Assembly (NCBI RefSeq): GCF_954871325.1
Contig: NC_088776.1
Span: forward strand, 31,172,508-31,236,507
Source: Gordionus sp. m RMFG-2023
Lineage: Eukaryota > Nematomorpha > Gordioida > Chordodea > Parachordodidae
Direction: 5' to 3'
Length of the DNA: 64,000 nt
The notes under the pieces are model-generated. The model made no database searches, had not been told where the DNA came from, and saw only the letters and a program-made list of their open reading frames with translations. How positions within the stretch are numbered: position 1 is the first letter of the stretch; each line of letters opens with the position of its first letter. A program made the translations under genes and the position numbers. This document shows, in pieces, positions 58,741 through 64,000 of the stretch.

Positions 58741-59439
58741 CAGATATATAAAAAATTTGAAATTAATATGGTATATACTACTCTTTGATAAAAAAAAACC
58801 CCCTTATGATTTATGAACCATTATTAACCATTATTTTTTCAAATAAAAAGGATTTATTTTTTTTTGAATTATACTATGTTATACCCATATGAACATTTTT
58901 GAAACATTTATTTTCCTTTAACTATTTTTAAAAATCTGGCAAGATTAAAATGGTCGGTTATTCAATAAAAAATGAGCATATGAAAACGAATGGGATACTG
59001 TCACAGTTAAATTTACTTTAAAAATTATTCGCTATTATATAATTATTTAAATAATATAAACTTTTATGTCTTTCTTTCAATATTCTGGTTTCCAATGACT
59101 CATGGAAGGTCTAAGATAGATATAGAATAACGGTCGATGCATATAGAGAAGGAAATTTATAAAAAAATAGCTAATGACCTATAAATTTAGAGTTAAGAGA
59201 GAAATTAAAGAAGTGCTAAAAAAATATATAATCGAGTTAGTTAAAATATTAGTTTCCAATAAAAGGTCTTAAAAGAACTTCGTTATTTTTTTATTCTGCC
59301 TTTTTCAGAGAACCAAAAGCAGCCTTTAAAAAAATATATAACTTGACTCAAAAATTAAATGCTGGAATTATGGTTTCTGAAAATGGAATCAAGTAATATA
59401 CAATAAAAGATGATTTAAGAAAATGCAATAACTCATAAA
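58741..59439. other. AT-rich intervening sequence
   Basis: Nothing recognised. Confidence 0.5.
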
Positions 59440-59900
59440 TGCCTGATATAAGATAGAAAAATAAAATTTAAATGCTAGAAAATTCACAAAATAATATTGA
59501 TCGGGGATTACATGACTTTATTAATATCACTGTAGCTTTTAAAAATTATGCGACTATTCACGTATTAACCCCCTGGCCCCTAACCAAGCTCTCAACATCA
59601 TTGACCAGAAGGAACAACTTAAAATCTCCAAATACACAGAAATTTCAAATAACCATTTTTATTCCTATCATTTTAACCACATTTGCCACCTTCAGCCTTG
59701 CCCTAGCATTCTTCAAAAATTTAGGATCACAAATCAGAAAACTCTCAGAATAACCTCGAGTTTTTTCTTGGACACATATCTATCCTTAAAGCGAATTACA
59801 TCAGCTTCAATAGTAGTCTACTAGCCAAAGTGCTATCCTAGACTATTTCGACTTCTTATTTTTTTCCACGCTTTATACCATCCCCGGTCTTTATAGTTAT
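59440..59900 (+). mobile_element. LINE 3' portion, second copy
   Basis: Plus-strand frame 59472-59753 contains FIPIILTTFATFSLALAFFK and NLGSQIRKLSE, matching FIPIILTTFSKLALTFFNIL and GLQICKLTEE of the LINE at 30260-31640, and both continue into the same kind of tail (AGTAGTCTACTAGCCAAAGTG here). Only the extreme C-terminus of ORF2 remains, as expected for a strongly 5'-truncated LINE insertion. Confidence 0.75.
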
Positions 59901-59984
59901 TTTTAAAAAATTTTATATAAATAAATTCAATATGTTTTTTCAAATAATAAAATATTTAAAAGATTTTGACATAAATATATTATA

Positions 59985-60210
59985 ATTAATGATTTATCAA
60001 ATATTTATTAGAATTTTTAATTGATTAAAATGGCATATCCCATAAACCTGTGCTCGGCTCAACTTGAAATTATACTTATTTATTAATTAATCCTATAGTT
60101 GTATGAAATAAATTTGAGAGAAAAAAATGACGATTTTATTTTATAATCGGGTTGATACTCATGTTGATTTACCATGGGATTTGCCATATACTATTTATTT
60201 TAGTAAAGAT
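59985..60210. repeat. Dispersed repeat M, copy 2
   Basis: Counterpart of 3475-3900 in the same orientation, with the same blocks in the same order. Similarity may extend faintly to 60700. Confidence 0.6.
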
Positions 60211-60919
60211 TAAACTCTAATATTCTTAAAATTATATAGAATAATAAAACTTGTTATTGAACTCAACTAATTTAATTGATAATAAATTATCAATATTTAA
60301 TCCTGTATTTATAATGTTTTGAATAAAATTTCATCATTAATGAAGGGCCTTTGAAACTAGGTACAAAAAAACAAATCGAATAATTTATTATTGGTATTCC
60401 TATAAATGATAAAATCATTATTCGATTCTAAAAAATTTTATCTAAATCTTTTAAAAAGTAAATTATTGTTGCAAATTTTTTTTTAACAGATGTGGATATT
60501 TTAAAATGATACTTTTAAGGATTCTTTAAACTAATTGTCATAAGAATATCAAAATTTACAGAAAATAAATCAAATAAAACCCTTTGATTTCATAAAATGT
60601 TATCCAAGCAAATTGGCTAAAATTTAGAATTAGAATTGCTTATAAAATATATCTAAATTATTTCCTCAATCTTATATTCAAATTTTATTAAAATTTTCTA
60701 AAAATATACAATGATCTACATCAAAATATACAGAAAAAATATAAATATGCTAGATCCGAATTTGACAATAACTAGTTTTCCAAGCATAAAGATGGTTTCT
60801 TCCTTCAAAGACATTCAATTCTTCATTATCACATTTATCCCTTTTGAGAATAACTGCTCACATGAAGCCGAAGATCTCTGAATGGACAATATATCAGTTG
60901 TTATTTTCGACAACACGGG

Positions 60920-61260
60920 AAAAAGGTTACTAAATGGAAAAAGGATTTTCCTAATCAAAGAATAAGAACTCGTCAACATAATTTAGTTATTCATCTGCGG
61001 AGTAAAAGAATATTGGAAAGAAGCAGACATTCCAGAAAAATGTTTAGACTTTTTTATAACACCGAAAATTTGAAGAGATTTATCATACCAATAAAAAAAT
61101 TAAAAATATAATTAAAAACTATACTGTCTAATATGAAAGTTCTACAAAAGAAGTTGATGTAACAGAATTCAAGGCTTTATTGGGAATTCTTTATTTAGCT
61201 GGAATTTTTAAATCTAAACATCAAAATAAAATAATTATATTTATTAGTTTATTTTGTTAA
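60920..61260 (+). pseudogene. piggyBac transposase N-terminal/core relic
   Basis: The plus strand gives KWKKDFPNQRIRTRQHNLVI and, further on, STKEVDVTEFKALLGILYLA followed by GIFKSKHQN. The latter is the conserved helix E..AL.GL....G..K preceding the first catalytic Asp of piggyBac transposases. The continuation with the catalytic residues is lost in AT-rich sequence. A separate C-terminal relic of this superfamily lies at 16610-17110. Confidence 0.7.
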
Positions 61261-61399
61261 GACGTTTCCCTTTCCATTAAACTTCTTATCAGAAAATTTA
61301 ATTTATGATTTGATTTATGAATATATAAAAATAGGAAATAATAAAGTAAAACTAAATGATATCCAATATAAAAATTTAATTATTTCTTTTTTATTATTT

Positions 61400-61685
61400 A
61401 TTTACGATTTACGAATATTAACAAAAAAAATAAAATATTTACGAAAAATTACGAATATTTATAAATAAATAATTTCAAATAATACGAATAATCTCAAATA
61501 ATATAAATAATACAAATAATTTCAAATAATTTCAAATATACGAATAATAAGAATAATTTCGAATAACAAATAATTCGAATCGAATAATAAAAAGTTAATT
61601 CATATTCTATTCGAATTTCGAATAGAATAATGAATACACGAATCAAATCGAATTTCGAATAACAAATAATTCGTTTTAGGCCTAT
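61400..61685. repeat. Degenerate AATTCGAAT-type repeat array
   Basis: Many variants of TTTCAAATAA and TTCGAATAACAAATAATTCG, graduating from AT-only units on the left to TTCGAA-containing units on the right, with an inverted pair TTCGAATTTCGAATAGAATA / AATAATTCGAATCGAATAAT. It ends at TTCGTTTTAGGCCTA. It resembles the subterminal repeat arrays of the hAT elements here, so it could be one end of another such element. Confidence 0.6.
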
Positions 61686-61754
61686 TTGAAACTATATATC
61701 CAAAGCGTGGAAGAGTTGAATGAAATTAATATATAATCTTCTTAAATATAAATA

Positions 61755-62390
61755 TTTATTTACTTTGGATCAAAAGGATGCGTCCATTCTTCGTTAAATT
61801 TCAGACTGGTTATTGAGGAAATTACAATGTTTTTATTCTCTGAATGCAACTTTCCCGTGAATATAAAAATAATTGTTTTTTATTTGTTTTTGACAAATCT
61901 TTCTTAAACTCTCTGGTGATTTTATCCTTCTTTAATGTAAATGCATTTTGGGTTTTCAATGTTTATAAGGTTTGAATAAATTAATAAGAGCCAATTAATA
62001 AAGCCGACAAATTTAGGGGTTTTCTCAGTATCTCTCTCTTCATTTCATTTCTTATCAAATTAGGAAACAAAATGTTTTCAATAATATCAGATAATTTTCA
62101 AATATCGGGGGCATCTCCATTTTTTCGATAAGCCGTTGAATTCTTTTAGCAATTCTGTCATATTGAGGAATTTCATTGTTTAAAATTTGCTCAATAGATT
62201 TTAACACTGGCTATCATCTTTGAGTCTAATAAAAATGGTACTTATCATTTGAAAAATGAATAATGGTGAGAATATATAATTTTTATTGCTATTTTATAAA
62301 GCTAAGTTAATTTTGGCTGCTAAAGTGATCATGGGATATTTTTCACTATTTTCATTCTGAGCTACATTCTTGCAAAATACCTTATTGTTA
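61755..62390 (-). pseudogene. Degraded coding-like block, unassigned
   Basis: Minus-strand segments with protein-like composition: FCKNVAQNENSEKYPMITLA and AKINLALYNSNKNYIFSPL (about 62280-62390), then SIEQILNNEIPQYDRIAKRI with QRLIEKMEMPPIFENYL (about 62100-62210), then ENKNIVISSITSLKFNEEWT (about 61765-61830). Stops and frame changes occur between and within them. The first could be a worn hAT C-terminal region (YP...LA..IL.L..SN), but the order of the rest does not fit that family. Not identified. Confidence 0.3.
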
Positions 62391-63821
62391 TCTGTATAAA
62401 AATTTAAAATTAAATAGCTATGAAATTTATTATGTTATAAAATTCATATTTTTTAGTAACACTTACAATTAGAAAGAAATATTATAATTGAGAAAACCAA
62501 AATACTATTTTGAATTGGGAAGACCATCATTTTACAATATCTGATCAAGATAATTAATATTTCTGATATTCGTATATAAATTATTCTTAGATAATTACAA
62601 AAACTATTTATTACTAAAATCAATTTCACCTGAATAAACATTACCTTATTACAAATTATTTTTACTAAGCTGACACCTACATTGAGTTTGCTATCTAATT
62701 TATTGCAAGTGATTTTAGCTATAAAAAGCTTATTAAACATTTTCAAGATTATTAAGAAAATAATTTAACTATTTACTGCATGATCTTTTTTCGTCTTAGG
62801 AATTTTTCAGAGACTCCTTCTGACGTGTATATTAAGAATTATAATAATTTTTTTTTAAATTAATTATTTTTTATTTTAAACACATGGGTCACATAAAGTA
62901 CATAATGTTGCAATCTTTTGGAATACGAATGATAGATTATATTATCAGGCCCTATTCTAGATTCCACTATAGAACGTATACGATTTTATTCAAAAAATAC
63001 CACATAGCAAAATATACAATTATCAAAAATGTTCATAAAATTAAATGGAAGATAACATTTATAGCTGGAAGAAATAAGTTGATATATAGCCAATTATGCT
63101 TGTTTAATGATTGAGCAGTGTAAAACTAGCAAATAAAGCATTAACAATATAATTTTGGTTAAGATGTATTTTTAAATACCTTAAAAACTTTCCAAATTAA
63201 TCGCTTATGTTTTTCCCAATACTAATAAACCAAGTTATCATTTCTTATATAACTACTCGTATGTTTAACTGATTTAATAATCTTTAATGGTAAAAAATTG
63301 ATTCGCAACTCGATGTGGATGATCTAAATTGATAAAGAATATTTGAAAAACACTTGAAAATGCATTTTTTGTATTGGTATAGAAATTTGACAAAATCTTA
63401 TGTAACACAATTCATATAATTTTCTAAACTTTTAACAAATAATTTTTTAACAATTTCAATTTCAATTATTAATCTCTCTTTAGTAATATTGGTTGCCAAT
63501 AAAGGTTTTAATTGTTTTAGGTCTATAAAATTAATGGCTATCTTGATTCAAATTTTATTTTAGCTAATTATTTTATATAAAAAAATTGGAAAATGGATCT
63601 TCTTCTTTTATGTATTCTGCATTTTTAATGTTTCTCTATACAAGAACTTTATTTGGTAAGACCCATTTTGGTATAGATTTGATTCACCATTCTTTAAGTT
63701 ATGGATCCCACAAGGAAGGCAAAAAAGTGCATAAGCTTCGATTAATTATTTAACCTATACGTACTTATAAAACTTTAAAGAAAATCTTCTTCCATTATTA
63801 ATAACTCTTTTTGAGTGAAGT
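62391..63821. other. AT-rich stretch without recognised gene
   Basis: Open frames at 62453-62746 (minus) and 62884-63114 (plus) are hydrophobic or Lys/Ile-rich and show no domain, start context or splice signals that would support a gene. Confidence 0.45.
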
Positions 63822-64000
63822 TGGTATTGTTGTTCTGAGTTGGGTCGATTTTTAAAAACGACCCGATAAAAATTTTAGCCAAAATAATATTATTAAAGTC
63901 TTGTCATTTGGCAAGTAAATGTCCAGACCTTCCTGCCATCTATGAGCTAGTATTTTTTCCTCAAAACATAGTTTCTTTTTGCAAAGAACTATTCTGTACC
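63822..64000. repeat. K-family MITE fragment running off the window
   Basis: GGTATTGTTGTTCTGAGTTG, ATTTTTAAAAACGACCCGAT and TTTTAGCCAAAATAATATTA, then TGCCATCTATGAGCTAG, follow the K fragment at 20743 in order. Its right end, if present, is beyond 64000. Confidence 0.5.

Noticed and set aside
61400-61685. Repeat array considered as telomeric or centromeric satellite
   Set aside because: Units are too irregular and do not match TTAGG or TTAGGG; the array is under 300 bp.
61755-62390. Possible dynein heavy-chain or hAT C-terminal exons
   Set aside because: Only a few residues fit either family and the order is wrong; left as unassigned.

Overview
The window is a very AT-rich piece of an animal (metazoan) nuclear genome. 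The evidence is a spliced adrenodoxin-type mitochondrial ferredoxin gene with GT-AG introns of only 40, 42 and 185 bp, together with a dense bed of decayed eukaryotic transposons (hAT, piggyBac, LINE, Ty3/gypsy). The exact clade cannot be fixed from the sequence; very short introns and low GC suggest a compact-intron invertebrate. Nothing bacterial, viral-replicative, CRISPR-like or organellar was seen.

Host genes are few. A four-exon FDX1/adrenodoxin gene lies at 17574-18308 on the minus strand. A single-exon 958-codon gene at 42501-45377 (minus) encodes an Asn/Tyr-rich protein ending in one C-terminal membrane segment; I do not recognise its family. A probable terminal exon of an unidentified helical protein lies at 33222-33534 (minus). 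Two further coding-like but degraded blocks (58085-58740 and 61755-62390, minus) are unassigned.

Transposons dominate. At least eight hAT-type insertions have terminal inverted repeats (TIRs) and 8-bp target-site duplications (TSDs) that can be read directly: 161-1255, 1916-3322, 7548-8599, 15472-15874, 24679-26593, 37378-40281, 38673-39860 and 47159-48910. Five of these TSDs are perfect. Smaller relatives of a KxGTTGTTAAA-type MITE and of a CCGGGCC-rich MITE are scattered through the window. A TA-flanked element with GGGAGACCGGGGTAAA ends is at 48923-49808. LINE 3' portions are at 18396-19495, 30260-31640 and 59440-59900; piggyBac remnants are at 16610-17110 and 60920-61260. Broken Ty3/gypsy fossils are at 14880-16000, 22061-23628 and 56600-57640.

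Layout: 1-10 kb, three hAT elements in AT-rich sequence; 10.4-16 kb, a pile of hAT, MITE and gypsy pieces with a 14-bp-unit tandem array; 16-19.5 kb, piggyBac piece, FDX1 and a LINE abutting the 5' end of FDX1; 21.7-29 kb, a deep nest of elements forming a ~1.6-kb-arm imperfect palindrome; 30-31.6 kb, LINE; 35.7-40.3 kb, hAT pieces including one hAT nested in another; 42.5-45.4 kb, the orphan membrane-protein gene; 47-50 kb, two adjacent DNA transposons; 50-64 kb, mostly AT-rich sequence with gypsy, LINE, piggyBac and simple-repeat pieces. The host genes show no sign of acting together. The main story is the layered transposon history.
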